Origin: Bacteroidales bacterium UBA1745
Lineage (GTDB): Bacteria > Bacteroidota > Bacteroidia > Bacteroidales > UBA932
Direction of reading: 5' to 3'
Assembly (NCBI GenBank): GCA_002314885.1
Contig: DCHT01000014.1
Location: 48,815-112,814, forward strand
DNA: 64,000 bases
Shown here: positions 35,296 through 45,046 of the stretch, piece by piece
Layout of the letters: every line of letters starts with the position of its first letter
How positions within the stretch are numbered: the first letter of the stretch is position 1
Notes under the pieces: model-generated
Seen by the model: the letters and a program-made list of their open reading frames with translations, nothing else
What the model was told of the DNA's origin: nothing
The model's database searches: none
Translations under genes and position numbers: made by a program

Positions 35296-38106
35296 ATGAA
35301 GAGATTCACACTATTATTGCTGGCCCTCTCGCTGCTTGCATCGTTTTCCTGCAAGAAGATCGAAGACAGCATTTCCGTCAGCAAGGAGACCGTACAGGTC
35401 GCAAAGACCGGCCAGAGTTCCATCAAGGTACAGGTCACTTCCAATGTGAACTGGACTGCCAGCAGCTCTGAGGAATGGGTCAGCGTAAACCCGGCAATCG
35501 GCAGCGGTGACCTTGTGGTTACCATCAAGGTCGAAGCGAATGATGCAGAACCAAGGACTGCCACAGTCACCTTCACGACGTCAAATACCGGAGCTACTGC
35601 AACGGTTGAAATATCCCAGGACGGAGAAGCCCCGAAGTTTGCGGGCGGAAAGGGTACCGAGTCTGACCCATATCAGATTTCAAAGGTCAGCGAGTACCTC
35701 AACTTTGCCAATCTCGTAAACGGAGAGTATTCCGAATATGGTGACAAGTGCTATACCCTTGTAGACGACATCGACTTCAAGGGTGTCACTTACGTAAGCG
35801 TTGGTGCAACCGAGGCTGCTCCTTTCAAGGGCAAGCTCCTTGGTGACGGCCACAAGATTTCCAACGCCACTATCCACAGTACCGGTGCCACTGCATACGG
35901 CCTCTTCTCTTATATGGATGGCGCTACAGTCAGCAACATCACCCTTACCGGCGTCGATGTGGACAACACTTACGCCTTTACGGGCGCAGTTGCCGGCATC
36001 GCGAAGAACTCCACCATCGAGAATGTGAAGGTTGAGGGCAAGGTCAGGGCATATACCTCAGGCATCACCGTTGCTGCGGCAGACTATGCTCCGGTTTCAA
36101 CGGCAAATGCCGGCTATGGCGGAGGCGTCGTGGGTCTCTCCTACAAGTCCACCATCAAGGGCTGCTCCTTCAGCGGTCAGGCCACTTTCTACGGCAAGTT
36201 CAGCGGCGGCATCGTCGGTGTTTCCTACAACTCCACCATTGAGAACTGCGCCTTCAACAAGGAATGTACGCTCAACGTATACTATCACTTCAACGGTGGT
36301 GTCGTAGGCCGCGCCGTGGGTGCAGACAACCTCATCAAGGGCTGCTCTTTCGAGGGCAACCTCACCTGTGTGGGATACTGCTCCGGCGGTATCGTAGGCC
36401 AGCTTTTCGGCGGCACGGTGGACAGCTGCGTACTCGGTAGCTATGCATATATCGGAGGCGACAAGTACTTCGAGGGCGGCATCGTGGGCAGCGCACAGCC
36501 AATGGCGCCTATCACCATCAACAACTGCGCTTGCTACGGTAAGGTACAGGGCGCCTACAGCGTCGGCGGCATCGTCGGCTATGTCGGCCCAGGCACGGGT
36601 GCATCTTCGGACAAGGACCTTTGCATTGCTTCTGCATCAGCCAACAGTAAGGTTACCATCTCCCGTTGCGCAACCCTCGGTGCCGAGCTTACTGCAACTG
36701 GCGGCAACTCCTATGGATATTCCATCGTCGGCGGCATCGTGGGCTGGTCACACGGCGCATTGCCATATCACGTGAATGGCTGCTACTCCCTCCCAGGCCT
36801 CATCCAGACCACATACGGATCCAACAAATACGGCGTTCTCTCCGGTATCAGTTCATATCAGAACAGCTCAGGAGGCGCAATCATCGAGAACTGCTACTCA
36901 GGCTTCTCAATCAACAACTTCCTCGTCCGTGCCGCGCAGATGACTGACGAGACGATGTGGTATGCCGGCATCACCATCAGATGCACGGGTGCGACAGAAT
37001 TGAAGAACTGCTACTCTATGGATTCTATGCGCTGGAGCTACTCCAATGGTTCCACCTACACAGAGTCCGGCTGTGCTTCCTACTCCGTCACCGATATGAT
37101 CAACGGTACCCTCCTTGCCAAGCTCAACGAGACCTCCAACGGCACCGAGTGGGTCAAGGGTAACGTGGAAGTCCTTCCTATGGCCGTTACGGGCAATGCC
37201 TTCCCGACCATCAAGGGCCTGCCGGACGATCCTAACGTGAAGCCAAAGCCAGCTAAGAGAGTCAGCGTGATCGGTGACTCCATCTCCACCTTCAAGGGCT
37301 GGATCCCTGCCAACTATTCTGCCCACTATCCAGCAGTGGACGGCACCCTCACAACCGTGAACGAGACCTATTGGTATCGCCTCGCCAAAGACTTTATGAA
37401 GGATGCTTCCATCGAGAGGAACATAGCCTTCTCCGGCTCAACCGTCACCAACACCACCGCAGAAAACTATGCGGCCAGGTATGGTACGGCTACCAACGCC
37501 TGGTGGCACAACAGCTACAGCGAGCGTTTCGCTGCCTGCGGTGGCTGCGGCAATCCGGACATCATCCTCATCCACGGTGGTACCAACGACTGGTCACACA
37601 ACGCCGATCCTCTTGCTCCTGGTGTTGCCATCCGCAATGATGAAAGCAATATCTACGGTGGTACAGCTCCTTCTGAGAGCATTATGAACAGCATATACTC
37701 AACTGCAGACGCCGCCACAACCAGGGAAGCGGTCAATGCCCTTCCTGATGGCACCTTCTGCGAGGCATACGTTAAGCTGCTCTGCCAGATCCGCGAGCGC
37801 TACCCTCAGTGCAAGGTGGTCTGCGTCATCGGCGACTACCTCAGCTCTTCCATCGAGCAGTCGGTGATCCATATCGCTCAGCATTATGGCGCGAAGACCG
37901 TGAACCTCTTCAGGGTAAATGGTTTCAATGACCTCGGAGGTTACTCTCCTGAAACCTTGACCGGCCTCGGAAAGCCTCAGCCAAATATGCCTAAGCACGA
38001 CCATACCGACCTGAGCTCAGCAGGCGGCTGCCACCCTGGTTCAGAGTGTATGCTCTTTATGGCGAACAAGATTTACACAGAACTCGGCACTTGGCTCGAA
38101 GAATAA
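35296..38106 (+). CDS. Surface lipoprotein: BACON, GLUG-repeat region and SGNH hydrolase
   Basis: 936 aa. The lipoprotein signal ends at Cys19 (SFSCKKIED). A BACON domain spans about 25-110 (VTSNVNWTASSSEEWVSV, ending EISQDGE). Residues about 115-640 hold repeats with the GLUG pattern (GGIVGVSYNSTIENC, GGVVGRAVG), predicted to form a right-handed beta-solenoid. The last 280 residues are an SGNH/GDSL hydrolase: GDSIS (Ser662), an Asn-containing GGTND motif (761-765) and His913 in GGCHPG. The Asp usually three residues before that His is absent. It is probably an esterase held at the surface by carbohydrate-binding regions; the substrate is unknown. The nitroreductase gene starts one base after its stop. 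Confidence 0.85.
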   Translation: MKRFTLLLLALSLLASFSCKKIEDSISVSKETVQVAKTGQSSIKVQVTSNVNWTASSSEEWVSVNPAIGSGDLVVTIKVEANDAEPRTATVTFTTSNTGATATVEISQDGEAPKFAGGKGTESDPYQISKVSEYLNFANLVNGEYSEYGDKCYTLVDDIDFKGVTYVSVGATEAAPFKGKLLGDGHKISNATIHSTGATAYGLFSYMDGATVSNITLTGVDVDNTYAFTGAVAGIAKNSTIENVKVEGKVRAYTSGITVAAADYAPVSTANAGYGGGVVGLSYKSTIKGCSFSGQATFYGKFSGGIVGVSYNSTIENCAFNKECTLNVYYHFNGGVVGRAVGADNLIKGCSFEGNLTCVGYCSGGIVGQLFGGTVDSCVLGSYAYIGGDKYFEGGIVGSAQPMAPITINNCACYGKVQGAYSVGGIVGYVGPGTGASSDKDLCIASASANSKVTISRCATLGAELTATGGNSYGYSIVGGIVGWSHGALPYHVNGCYSLPGLIQTTYGSNKYGVLSGISSYQNSSGGAIIENCYSGFSINNFLVRAAQMTDETMWYAGITIRCTGATELKNCYSMDSMRWSYSNGSTYTESGCASYSVTDMINGTLLAKLNETSNGTEWVKGNVEVLPMAVTGNAFPTIKGLPDDPNVKPKPAKRVSVIGDSISTFKGWIPANYSAHYPAVDGTLTTVNETYWYRLAKDFMKDASIERNIAFSGSTVTNTTAENYAARYGTATNAWWHNSYSERFAACGGCGNPDIILIHGGTNDWSHNADPLAPGVAIRNDESNIYGGTAPSESIMNSIYSTADAATTREAVNALPDGTFCEAYVKLLCQIRERYPQCKVVCVIGDYLSSSIEQSVIHIAQHYGAKTVNLFRVNGFNDLGGYSPETLTGLGKPQPNMPKHDHTDLSSAGGCHPGSECMLFMANKIYTELGTWLEE

Positions 38107-38107
38107 T

Positions 38108-38644
38108 ATGGATTTCTACGAACTCGTCGAAAGAAGACAGAGCGACAGACACTACAGCAGCAGGCAAGTAGAGCCGGAGGTACTCCAGAAGTGCCTCCGT
38201 GCTGCCCTGCTCGCTCCCTCTGACCACAACACACAGCCTTGGAAGTTCATCGTCGTGGACGATCCTGAGCTTGTCAGGCAAGTGGGAGAGGCCGCTGCCG
38301 GCTATGGTATGAACAAGTGGACCAGCAAGGCCCCTATCATCGTTGCGGCCGTCCTGGACCAGCCTATGGGCTCCTTCCTCGGAGGCTTCCTCCTGGGCAA
38401 GAATTTCGCCCTTATGGACCTCGGAATGGCTGTGGAGAACTTCTGTCTCCAGGCCACCGACCTTGGTCTCGGTACCTGCATCCTGGGTTCCTTCAACGAG
38501 ATTAAGATCAAGAAGCTTCTCGGCATTCCGAGGGGCGTGAGGATGCCTCTGATGATCTCCGTCGGCTATCCGCGCGGTCTCGTACGCGACAAAAAGCGCA
38601 AGAGCATCGAAGAGACGGTATCCTATAACAAATACAACAAGTAA
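38108..38644 (+). CDS. Nitroreductase-family flavoprotein
   Basis: 178 aa. The N-terminal motif ERRQSDRHYSS is the FMN-phosphate-binding Arg cluster; LLAPSDHNTQPWKFIVV is the family signature, and GLGTCILGSF the C-terminal flavin-binding segment. Such enzymes use NAD(P)H to reduce nitro compounds, quinones or flavins; the natural substrate is unknown. Its stop codon directly abuts the rsmA ATG. It shares a transcript with the lipoprotein gene upstream by spacing (one base), though no functional link is evident. Confidence 0.92.
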   Translation: MDFYELVERRQSDRHYSSRQVEPEVLQKCLRAALLAPSDHNTQPWKFIVVDDPELVRQVGEAAAGYGMNKWTSKAPIIVAAVLDQPMGSFLGGFLLGKNFALMDLGMAVENFCLQATDLGLGTCILGSFNEIKIKKLLGIPRGVRMPLMISVGYPRGLVRDKKRKSIEETVSYNKYNK

Positions 38645-39478
38645 ATGGCAGACGTAAGACCAAAGAAAGCCTTGGGTCAGCACTTCCTGACCGACCTGTC
38701 CGTGGCGAAGAACATCGCCGACGCACTCCTGGTAGGCCCTGACGCCCCTGTCGCAGGTTCTCCCGAGGAACCGGCCCAGGTGCTCGAAGTCGGCCCCGGA
38801 ATGGGCGTGCTGACGCAGTATATGCTCCAGAGGCCGGAAGTGGCCCTGAAGGCAGTGGAAATCGACCGTGAGTCGGTGGATTACCTTCTCGTGCACTTCC
38901 CTCAGATCAACGGCTCCCTCATTGAGGCGGATTTTCTCCGTCTGAAGCTGGAGCAGTTCTTCCCGGGCACTTTCTGCGTGATCGGAAACTTCCCTTACAA
39001 CATCTCATCTCAGATCTTCTTCAAGGTCCTGGACTACAAGGAACAGGTGCCTCAGGTGGTCTGTATGATTCAGAAAGAGGTTGCAGAGCGCATTGCGGAG
39101 AAGCCCGGCACCAAGACCTACGGCATACTCTCAGTCCTTCTCCAGGCCTGGTATGACATAGAATATCTATTTACCGTGGGTTCCGGCGCATTCAACCCGC
39201 CTCCAAAGGTGCAGTCCGCCGTCATACGCCTCGTGCGCAACTCCCGCACAGACCTCGGCTGCGACGAATCCCTCTTCAAATCCGTGGTCAAGACCGGCTT
39301 CAACCAGCGTCGCAAGACCCTCCGCAACTCCCTCAAGCCTCTCATCCAGGCAAAGGCCGCCCGCGAGGGCTGGGATGCGGAAACCCAGGCCGCTTTCGTC
39401 GCCGATCCTGTCTTCGAACTCCGCCCTGAAAGGCTGTCTGTGGAAGATTTCATAGCATTGACGGAAAAGCTGTCCTAA
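38645..39478 (+). CDS. rsmA: 16S rRNA dimethyladenosine transferase
   Basis: 277 aa. It dimethylates two adjacent adenosines in helix 45 of 16S rRNA (KsgA). It opens with KKALGQHFL, the family start; VLEVGPGMGVLTQYM is the SAM-binding loop and GNFPYNISSQIFF the NxPY-type catalytic motif. The C-terminal helix domain has FNQRRKTLRNSLKPL. The ATG directly follows the nitroreductase stop with no spacer, suggesting translational coupling. Length is normal. Confidence 0.96.
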   Translation: MADVRPKKALGQHFLTDLSVAKNIADALLVGPDAPVAGSPEEPAQVLEVGPGMGVLTQYMLQRPEVALKAVEIDRESVDYLLVHFPQINGSLIEADFLRLKLEQFFPGTFCVIGNFPYNISSQIFFKVLDYKEQVPQVVCMIQKEVAERIAEKPGTKTYGILSVLLQAWYDIEYLFTVGSGAFNPPPKVQSAVIRLVRNSRTDLGCDESLFKSVVKTGFNQRRKTLRNSLKPLIQAKAAREGWDAETQAAFVADPVFELRPERLSVEDFIALTEKLS

Positions 39479-39485
39479 AAATTGC

Positions 39486-39493
39486 TATTTTTG
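39486..39493 (+). promoter_or_regulatory. -7 element of aspS
   Basis: TATTTTTG is an exact TAnnTTTG 34 bases before the aspS ATG. The nearest TTG (39458-39460) is 25 bases away, longer than usual. Confidence 0.5.
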
Positions 39494-39527
39494 CCGCCCG
39501 TAAAAGGAAAAACTAAAACAATCATAT

Positions 39528-41303
39528 ATGTACAGAACACATACCTGCGGAGAACTCCGCATTGAAAACGTAGGTCAGAAGGTGACTCTTGCCGGCTGGG
39601 TGCAGAAAGCACGCAAGCTCGGTGGTATGACTTTCGTCGACCTCCGCGACCGTTATGGCATCACTCAGCTCGTAGTTGAGGGTTCCGCTGCTCCTGAACT
39701 CCAGGAGGTGGCTTCCTCCCTCGGCCGTGAATTCGTGATTCAGGTGACCGGTGAGGTGCTCGAGCGCGAAAGCAAGAACGCCAAGATGCCTACAGGCGAC
39801 GTCGAGATCCGTATTGAGACCATCAATATCCTCAACAAGTCAGTGACTCCTCCATTCACAATCGAGGAGAACAGCGACGGCGGTGAGGACCTCCGTGCGA
39901 AGTATCGCTACCTCGACCTGCGCCGCGGTCCGCTCCAGAGGGCTCTCAAGATACGTCACGACATCGCTCACGAGATCCGCAACTATCTCAACGACCAGAA
40001 CTTTATGGAGATCGAGACTCCGTACCTCATCAAGTCCACTCCGGAGGGTGCCCGCGACTTCGTGGTGCCTTCTCGTATGAACCCTGGTACCTTCTACGCT
40101 CTCCCACAGTCTCCTCAGACCTTCAAGCAGCTCCTTATGGTGGCCGGCTATGACCGCTACTTCCAGATCGTTCGCTGCTTCCGCGACGAGGACCTCCGCG
40201 CAGACCGTCAGCCTGAGTTCACCCAGATCGACTGCGAGATGAGTTTTGTAGAGCAGGAGGACGTGCTCAACACCTTCGAAGGTATGATGAGGACCCTCTT
40301 CAAGAAGATCTGCAATGTGGAAATCGCGAATCCTATCCCTCGTATGAGCTGGTATGACGCAATGGACAACTACGGTTCCGACAAGCCTGATATCCGCTTT
40401 GGAATGACCATCCACGAGATTACTTCTCTCGTGAAGGGCTATGGCTTCTCCGTATTCGACAGCTGCGACTACATCGGCGCAATCTGCGTGGACGGTGCCG
40501 CTTCCTACACCCGCAAGGAGATAGACGCCCTCACCGAATGGGTAAAGCGCCCTCAGGTAGGCGCCAAGGGCCTCGTATATATCAAGGTAAATGAGGACGG
40601 CAGCATCAAGTCTTCAATCGACAAGTTCTACACTCCTGAGCAGCTCCAGGCCGTCGCTGACGCAATGGAGGCAAAGAAGGGCGATATGATCCTGGTTCTC
40701 TGCGGCGCAAAGCGCAAGACCCAGACTATGCTCGGCGTACTCCGCCTCGAGATGGGCCAGCGCCTCGGCTACCGCGATCCATTCAACTTCGCACCGCTCT
40801 GGATCGTCGATTTCCCTCTCTTCGAGTGGGATGATGAGACCAACCGCTTCTACGCAATGCACCATCCATTCACCGCTCCTAAGCCTGAGCACCTTGACTG
40901 GTACTATTCAGACAAGAAGGAAGACCTCGAGAAGGTATGTGCAAACGCATACGACTTCGTGCTCAACGGCACTGAGCTCGGTGGCGGCTCCATCCGTATC
41001 CACGAGGCCGCAATGCAGGAGAGGATGTTCGAGATCCTCGGCATCAGCAAGGAGGACGCCGAGTACAAGTTCGGCTTCATCATCAACGCCTTCAAGTTCG
41101 GCGCTCCGCCTCACGGTGGCCTCGCATTCGGTTTTGACCGTGTCTGCGCCCTCTTCGGCGGCCAGGAGACCATCCGTGACTACATCGCATTCCCTAAGAA
41201 CAATCAGGGCCGCGACGTGATGATCGATTCTCCTTCCTACATCGACCAGACTCAGATGGACGAGCTCTTCCTCGCCTCAACTGCACCGAAGCCGGAGGAG
41301 TAA
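39528..41303 (+). CDS. aspS: Aspartyl-tRNA synthetase
   Basis: 591 aa, the usual bacterial length. The N-terminal OB fold ([20 protein letters not shown]) binds the anticodon. Class II motif 1 is followed by [13 protein letters not shown], motif 2 [18 protein letters not shown], a GAD insertion domain in the middle, and motif 3 [15 protein letters not shown]. It charges tRNA-Asp; whether it also charges tRNA-Asn cannot be judged here. The gene is alone between its own -7 element and a strong downstream hairpin. Confidence 0.97.
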   Translation: MYRTHTCGELRIENVGQKVTLAGWVQKARKLGGMTFVDLRDRYGITQLVVEGSAAPELQEVASSLGREFVIQVTGEVLERESKNAKMPTGDVEIRIETINILNKSVTPPFTIEENSDGGEDLRAKYRYLDLRRGPLQRALKIRHDIAHEIRNYLNDQNFMEIETPYLIKSTPEGARDFVVPSRMNPGTFYALPQSPQTFKQLLMVAGYDRYFQIVRCFRDEDLRADRQPEFTQIDCEMSFVEQEDVLNTFEGMMRTLFKKICNVEIANPIPRMSWYDAMDNYGSDKPDIRFGMTIHEITSLVKGYGFSVFDSCDYIGAICVDGAASYTRKEIDALTEWVKRPQVGAKGLVYIKVNEDGSIKSSIDKFYTPEQLQAVADAMEAKKGDMILVLCGAKRKTQTMLGVLRLEMGQRLGYRDPFNFAPLWIVDFPLFEWDDETNRFYAMHHPFTAPKPEHLDWYYSDKKEDLEKVCANAYDFVLNGTELGGGSIRIHEAAMQERMFEILGISKEDAEYKFGFIINAFKFGAPPHGGLAFGFDRVCALFGGQETIRDYIAFPKNNQGRDVMIDSPSYIDQTQMDELFLASTAPKPEE

Positions 41304-41318
41304 TCCCCGGATTAATAA

Positions 41319-41378
41319 AATCAGCCCGTCAGGCGTAGCCGAGCATTTTTCTCTGCGAGGCGGCCTGACGGGCTGATT
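41319..41378. terminator. Long inverted repeat between aspS and the convergent phosphodiesterase gene
   Basis: A perfect 16-bp inverted repeat (AATCAGCCCGTCAGGC at 41319-41334, complement at 41363-41378) encloses a 28-base loop with its own GC-rich segments. It lies 15 bases after aspS and 26 bases from the end of the convergent gene and probably terminates both. There is no long T-tract. Confidence 0.75.
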
Positions 41379-41404
41379 ATTTATTTGTTGCAGTTATTAT
41401 TCTT

Positions 41405-42235
41405 CTATTTCTTTGTCTTCCTGACTTCCTTGAGCTTCATCTCCTTGATGATGGCTCGGGTGTCCTCCGGATTGTTGGTGGTGACCTGATCCACACCGGC
41501 GACGATCACGGCTTTCATATCGTCCTTCTTGTCGACGGTCCAGGTGTTTACGCTCATTCCGTGGCTTTTTGCGCTCTTGACCCAGTTGCCGTCGGAAAGG
41601 ATCTTCGCATATTCGGTGTCCACACCATTTATGCCCTCAGAGGCCACCTGGTCGGGATTGTAGTCGGTGTCGAGGTACTGGACGGTGAAGCCTGGAGCCA
41701 CTTCCGTGAGGTATTTGCAGACATTCATACTGAAGGAAATGAAGATGGTCTTCTTAGGGTCGAAGTAGCCGTACTCCTTGAGAGTCTCGATGCTGCGGTC
41801 CACACAGGCGCGCTCGTGCTCAGGAGTTGAGGCCTTCTTGATCTCAAACACCATCTTGGTCTTCGGGGACTTCTTCGCCTGCACGAGATAGTCCTGGAGG
41901 GTCGGGATAGGTTCGCCGTTCACGAGACGGAAATCCTTGAATACTTCATAGTTGTTGGAGTCAATCCTCTTCTTTTCTCCGTCGAGTTTGATGGAGCCGT
42001 CGTGATATACGAGCAGTACGCCGTCCTTAGTCATATTCACATCGAACTCAGAGCCCCAGAAACCGTATTTCTGAGCCGCTGCAAGCGATGCGATTGAATT
42101 CTTGGCCTGCTGGCCCTCTTCGCAGTTCCAATAGCCCCTGTGGGCTACGATCTGTACTTTCTGTCCTTTCTTCTGTGCCTGTACTGCCGGGACGATTGCG
42201 AGCGCTGCGAGCGCGATGATGAGAATGCGTTTCAT
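41405..42235 (-). CDS. Exported glycerophosphodiester phosphodiesterase
   Basis: 276 aa with a signal peptide (residues 1-20, MKRILIIALAALAIVPAVQA). It hydrolyses glycerophosphodiesters to glycerol-3-phosphate and an alcohol. GDPD-fold motifs are HRGYW (catalytic His), EFDVNMTKDGVLLVYHDGS (metal-binding Glu/Asp and the second His) and VFEIKKA, with a C-terminal VNTWTVDKKDDM strand. The ATG at 42235 is preferred; the frame extends 7 codons further but those overlap the -7 element at 42254-42261. The gene lies just downstream of the AraC-type regulator of the SusCD locus on the same strand (39 bases), so it may belong to that locus. Confidence 0.92.
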   Translation of the reverse strand: MKRILIIALAALAIVPAVQAQKKGQKVQIVAHRGYWNCEEGQQAKNSIASLAAAQKYGFWGSEFDVNMTKDGVLLVYHDGSIKLDGEKKRIDSNNYEVFKDFRLVNGEPIPTLQDYLVQAKKSPKTKMVFEIKKASTPEHERACVDRSIETLKEYGYFDPKKTIFISFSMNVCKYLTEVAPGFTVQYLDTDYNPDQVASEGINGVDTEYAKILSDGNWVKSAKSHGMSVNTWTVDKKDDMKAVIVAGVDQVTTNNPEDTRAIIKEMKLKEVRKTKK

Positions 42236-42253
42236 AGAAGTGTTTATTTTATG

Positions 42254-42261
42254 CAAATTTA
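42254..42261 (-). promoter_or_regulatory. -7 element of the phosphodiesterase gene
   Basis: CAAATTTA reads TAAATTTG on the minus strand, an exact TAnnTTTG, 18 bases before the ATG. No -33 TTG at the usual spacing, so the gene could also be read from the regulator's transcript. Confidence 0.45.
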
Positions 42262-42274
42262 ATGAAAAATCGGC

Positions 42275-45046
42275 TCAATGTTTCCCCGATTTCCGGCCTG
42301 ATTTGTAGGCATATTCGCCCGGAGTCATCTCCATTGCCTTCTTGAAGGCCACGCTGAAATAGGACAGGGAGGCAAAGCCGGACCTGGAAGCCACTTCCTT
42401 CAATGGAATGTCGCCCTTGCGAATGAGCTCGCAGGCCTTTTCTATGCGCATCTTCTTGATCAGTTCGATAGGGGACAGGCCGGTGATTTCCTTAACTTTG
42501 ATATGCAGGTTGCTTCGAGACATACACATTGCCGATGCAAGCGCCTCGACGGAGTAATCCGCGTTGGAAATGTTCTCTTCTATGTGCTTCAGCACGGTTG
42601 AGAGGAAGGTTTCGGCCTGGGCGTTGAGGTGCGTTCCCTCCTTTACATACGAGCGCAGGCGAGCCTGGCGTATGTTCACCTCGTATTGCCTCTGCAGGTC
42701 AGCCATTTTGGCCTCGTTGCGCAACCTTGCCGCGTGAATTACGTAGAAAACGGCGTATGCGAGGGCTATGAGGGCCAGAAGGATGAATATGAGTTCAGCA
42801 ACCAAGGTCCTGTACCAGGCCGGTTTCACGCGTATTCTGAGCGTGTCTTCGCCCTCGGCCCACACTCCGTCGCTGTTGGAGCACTTCACCTTGAATGTAT
42901 AGTAGCCCGCAGGCAGGTTGGTGTAGGTCGCATCCCTGCCTTCGGCCGTCTTCCAGCCGTGGTCGAAGCCCTGAAGCGTATATTTATAATGTACCTGGCC
43001 CCAGGAGGCGTAATCCGGACAGGCGAACCTGAGCAAAATGGCGTTCTGCTTGTGTGAAAGCACGATTGAGCGGGTGAGAGTGATGTCCTGGGACAGTACG
43101 CGTGTACCGTCTTCCGGTCTCACCTGGCGGTTGTTGATCCAGATTTCCGAAATGAACGGGTCCACAGCCCTGTCGTTGTCCGTCACTTCTTTCGTGTTGA
43201 AATAGGACAGGCCGCGCGTACTGCCGACATAGACCATTCCCTTGTCGTCCTTGCAGATGCTGCCGCTGCTGTATTGGTTGCCTGGCAGGCCGTCTTCAGT
43301 GTAATAGAAGCGTCCCTCCTTCTTTTGCGGATTGTAGCGGCATAAGCCATTGTCGGTAATCACCCAGAGCAGTCCGTCCTCGTCCGAAATGACGCCGTCC
43401 ACTGGGACGCTGCGCAGACCGCTGCTCTCTGGAACGCGCTCCAGAACGCTCTCTTTGTAGCTCATAAGGCCATCAGAAGTACAAATCCAGATGGTTCCGT
43501 CGGGTGCTTCGTACATATTCTGCACCCTGACGATGTCCTTGAGTTCACTTGGGGTTTCGTCCTTGATGCTGTTGTTCTTTGCGACGGAGAACACCTTTAT
43601 GCACTCCTTTGCGCCTATCCAGAGCCTTCCCTGGCTGTCTTTCATCAGGTCCATTGCCCTGACCATAGGATCTTTGCCGTAAACCGATGTGAGGCTGCCG
43701 TCGGAAGGGTCGAACAGATACAGGCCGCCTAGGCTGGCAACCCAGACTTTGCCCCCGTTCGCGGCAATCATATCATTTACGTCGATCTTGGGGGATATCT
43801 GTCTTTGTTTGCCGCTGGTCTTGTCTACTTCTATAATACCGCTCGTGTACGTACCCGCGTACGCGAGGTTTTTTTCCTTCTGCGGGAAATAGATCGACAG
43901 GACCTGGTCCATTCCCTTTGCTGATATAATATGGCCGTCCGAGAGGTTGCAGCAGTTTATTCCGTTATATCTGGTGCCGGCCCATACGTTTCCGTCCGCA
44001 TCGACTGCAACGGAACGCACGATGTCCCCGCTGAGTCCCTGTGGCAGGGTGTGGGAATCAATGGTTCTGAAGGCCGATTTCCTGAGCGGACGGCAACTGA
44101 TGCCGCCGTAGGTGCTTCCCACCCACATATTTCCTCTGCTGTCCCTGATTATGCTCCTGACGGCGTTGCTGGAGATGGAATGTGCGTCGAAATTGTCGCT
44201 AGTTAGCATTTCCGTGCTTCCGTCCACTGGCGAATAGATGTAAACACCCAGTTTTGTGCCTATCCAGAGCTTTCCGTCTGGGTCTTCCTCGAGGGCTTCT
44301 ATCCTAATTGACGGCAGATCCGGCACTTTGATCTCGAACATCATTCCGTTTCCTTCATAAAGGAAGAGCTGACCTTCGTTGAGGCCCACCCATACGCGTC
44401 CGTTTCTGCTGTTGTGCATCGCTGTGGCCCTGGCGGGCAGTTTTATCCTGTCGCGTATGCTCACAAGGCCGTCAGAAGGGGAGTATGTCACGAATTCTAT
44501 GCTGCGCTTGGATGTTCCAAGCAGAATGACTCCGTTGAATTCCGCATTTCCATACACGACTATGTCCTTCCCGCCGAGGAGGGCCTGCGTCGTTTTACCG
44601 CTTTCAGAGTCGAAAATCACGGAATGGTCCCTGGTGGCGAGCAGGAAATGCGTATCCGAGAGCTGGACCATACCTTCTATGGACTGGATTCCTTCTGTTT
44701 CCATCCTTTCGAAGCGGTCCAAGGTCTGATTGTACCTGGAGAGACCGTCTGCCGAGCAGGCCCAGATGTTTCCTTCCTTGTCGGCGAAGACTGTGTTGAC
44801 GAAGTTGCTCTGGATGGTGTGCTCGTCGTCGGGGCTGTGCTGGTACCATTTCACGTCATTGCCGTCAAAACGGTTGACGCCGCCCCTTGTGGCCATCCAG
44901 ATTCGGCCCAAGGCGTCCTGTCTGATGGCAGAGACCGTGTTGTTGGACAGGCCGTTTTCCACGGTCAGCGAATTGAAACGGTGCTCACCGGCGAAGAGGG
45001 CTGTCGCCATCGCCAGAAAGAGAGATATGCACCAAATCCGTTTCAT
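42275..45046 (-). CDS. Membrane-anchored AraC-type regulator with propeller sensor (SusR-like plan)
   Basis: 923 aa. Signal peptide residues 1-19; two-component-regulator propeller repeats (LGRIWMATRGGVNRFDG, GNIWACSADGLSRYN, LWIGTKLGVYIYSP and others) from about 25 to 640; a Y_Y_Y-type beta domain (YKYTLQGFDHGWKTA, NLPAGYYTFKVKC) about 650-735; one membrane helix at about 748-772; a charged coiled linker; and an AraC helix-turn-helix at about 820-915 (LAREM-like ALASAMCMSRSNLH, RSGFASLSYFSVAFKKAMEMTPGEYA). Histidine kinase and receiver domains of hybrid regulators are absent. It probably senses a periplasmic glycan-derived signal and activates the divergent SusCD operon directly. Confidence 0.9.
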   Translation of the reverse strand: MKRIWCISLFLAMATALFAGEHRFNSLTVENGLSNNTVSAIRQDALGRIWMATRGGVNRFDGNDVKWYQHSPDDEHTIQSNFVNTVFADKEGNIWACSADGLSRYNQTLDRFERMETEGIQSIEGMVQLSDTHFLLATRDHSVIFDSESGKTTQALLGGKDIVVYGNAEFNGVILLGTSKRSIEFVTYSPSDGLVSIRDRIKLPARATAMHNSRNGRVWVGLNEGQLFLYEGNGMMFEIKVPDLPSIRIEALEEDPDGKLWIGTKLGVYIYSPVDGSTEMLTSDNFDAHSISSNAVRSIIRDSRGNMWVGSTYGGISCRPLRKSAFRTIDSHTLPQGLSGDIVRSVAVDADGNVWAGTRYNGINCCNLSDGHIISAKGMDQVLSIYFPQKEKNLAYAGTYTSGIIEVDKTSGKQRQISPKIDVNDMIAANGGKVWVASLGGLYLFDPSDGSLTSVYGKDPMVRAMDLMKDSQGRLWIGAKECIKVFSVAKNNSIKDETPSELKDIVRVQNMYEAPDGTIWICTSDGLMSYKESVLERVPESSGLRSVPVDGVISDEDGLLWVITDNGLCRYNPQKKEGRFYYTEDGLPGNQYSSGSICKDDKGMVYVGSTRGLSYFNTKEVTDNDRAVDPFISEIWINNRQVRPEDGTRVLSQDITLTRSIVLSHKQNAILLRFACPDYASWGQVHYKYTLQGFDHGWKTAEGRDATYTNLPAGYYTFKVKCSNSDGVWAEGEDTLRIRVKPAWYRTLVAELIFILLALIALAYAVFYVIHAARLRNEAKMADLQRQYEVNIRQARLRSYVKEGTHLNAQAETFLSTVLKHIEENISNADYSVEALASAMCMSRSNLHIKVKEITGLSPIELIKKMRIEKACELIRKGDIPLKEVASRSGFASLSYFSVAFKKAMEMTPGEYAYKSGRKSGKH

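Noticed and set aside
35640..37250. Repetitive DNA in the BACON/GLUG/SGNH gene resembling a repeat array
   Set aside because: The repetition is at protein level (GLUG-type repeats, degenerate at DNA level). No constant repeat-spacer structure, so not a CRISPR or tandem DNA repeat.
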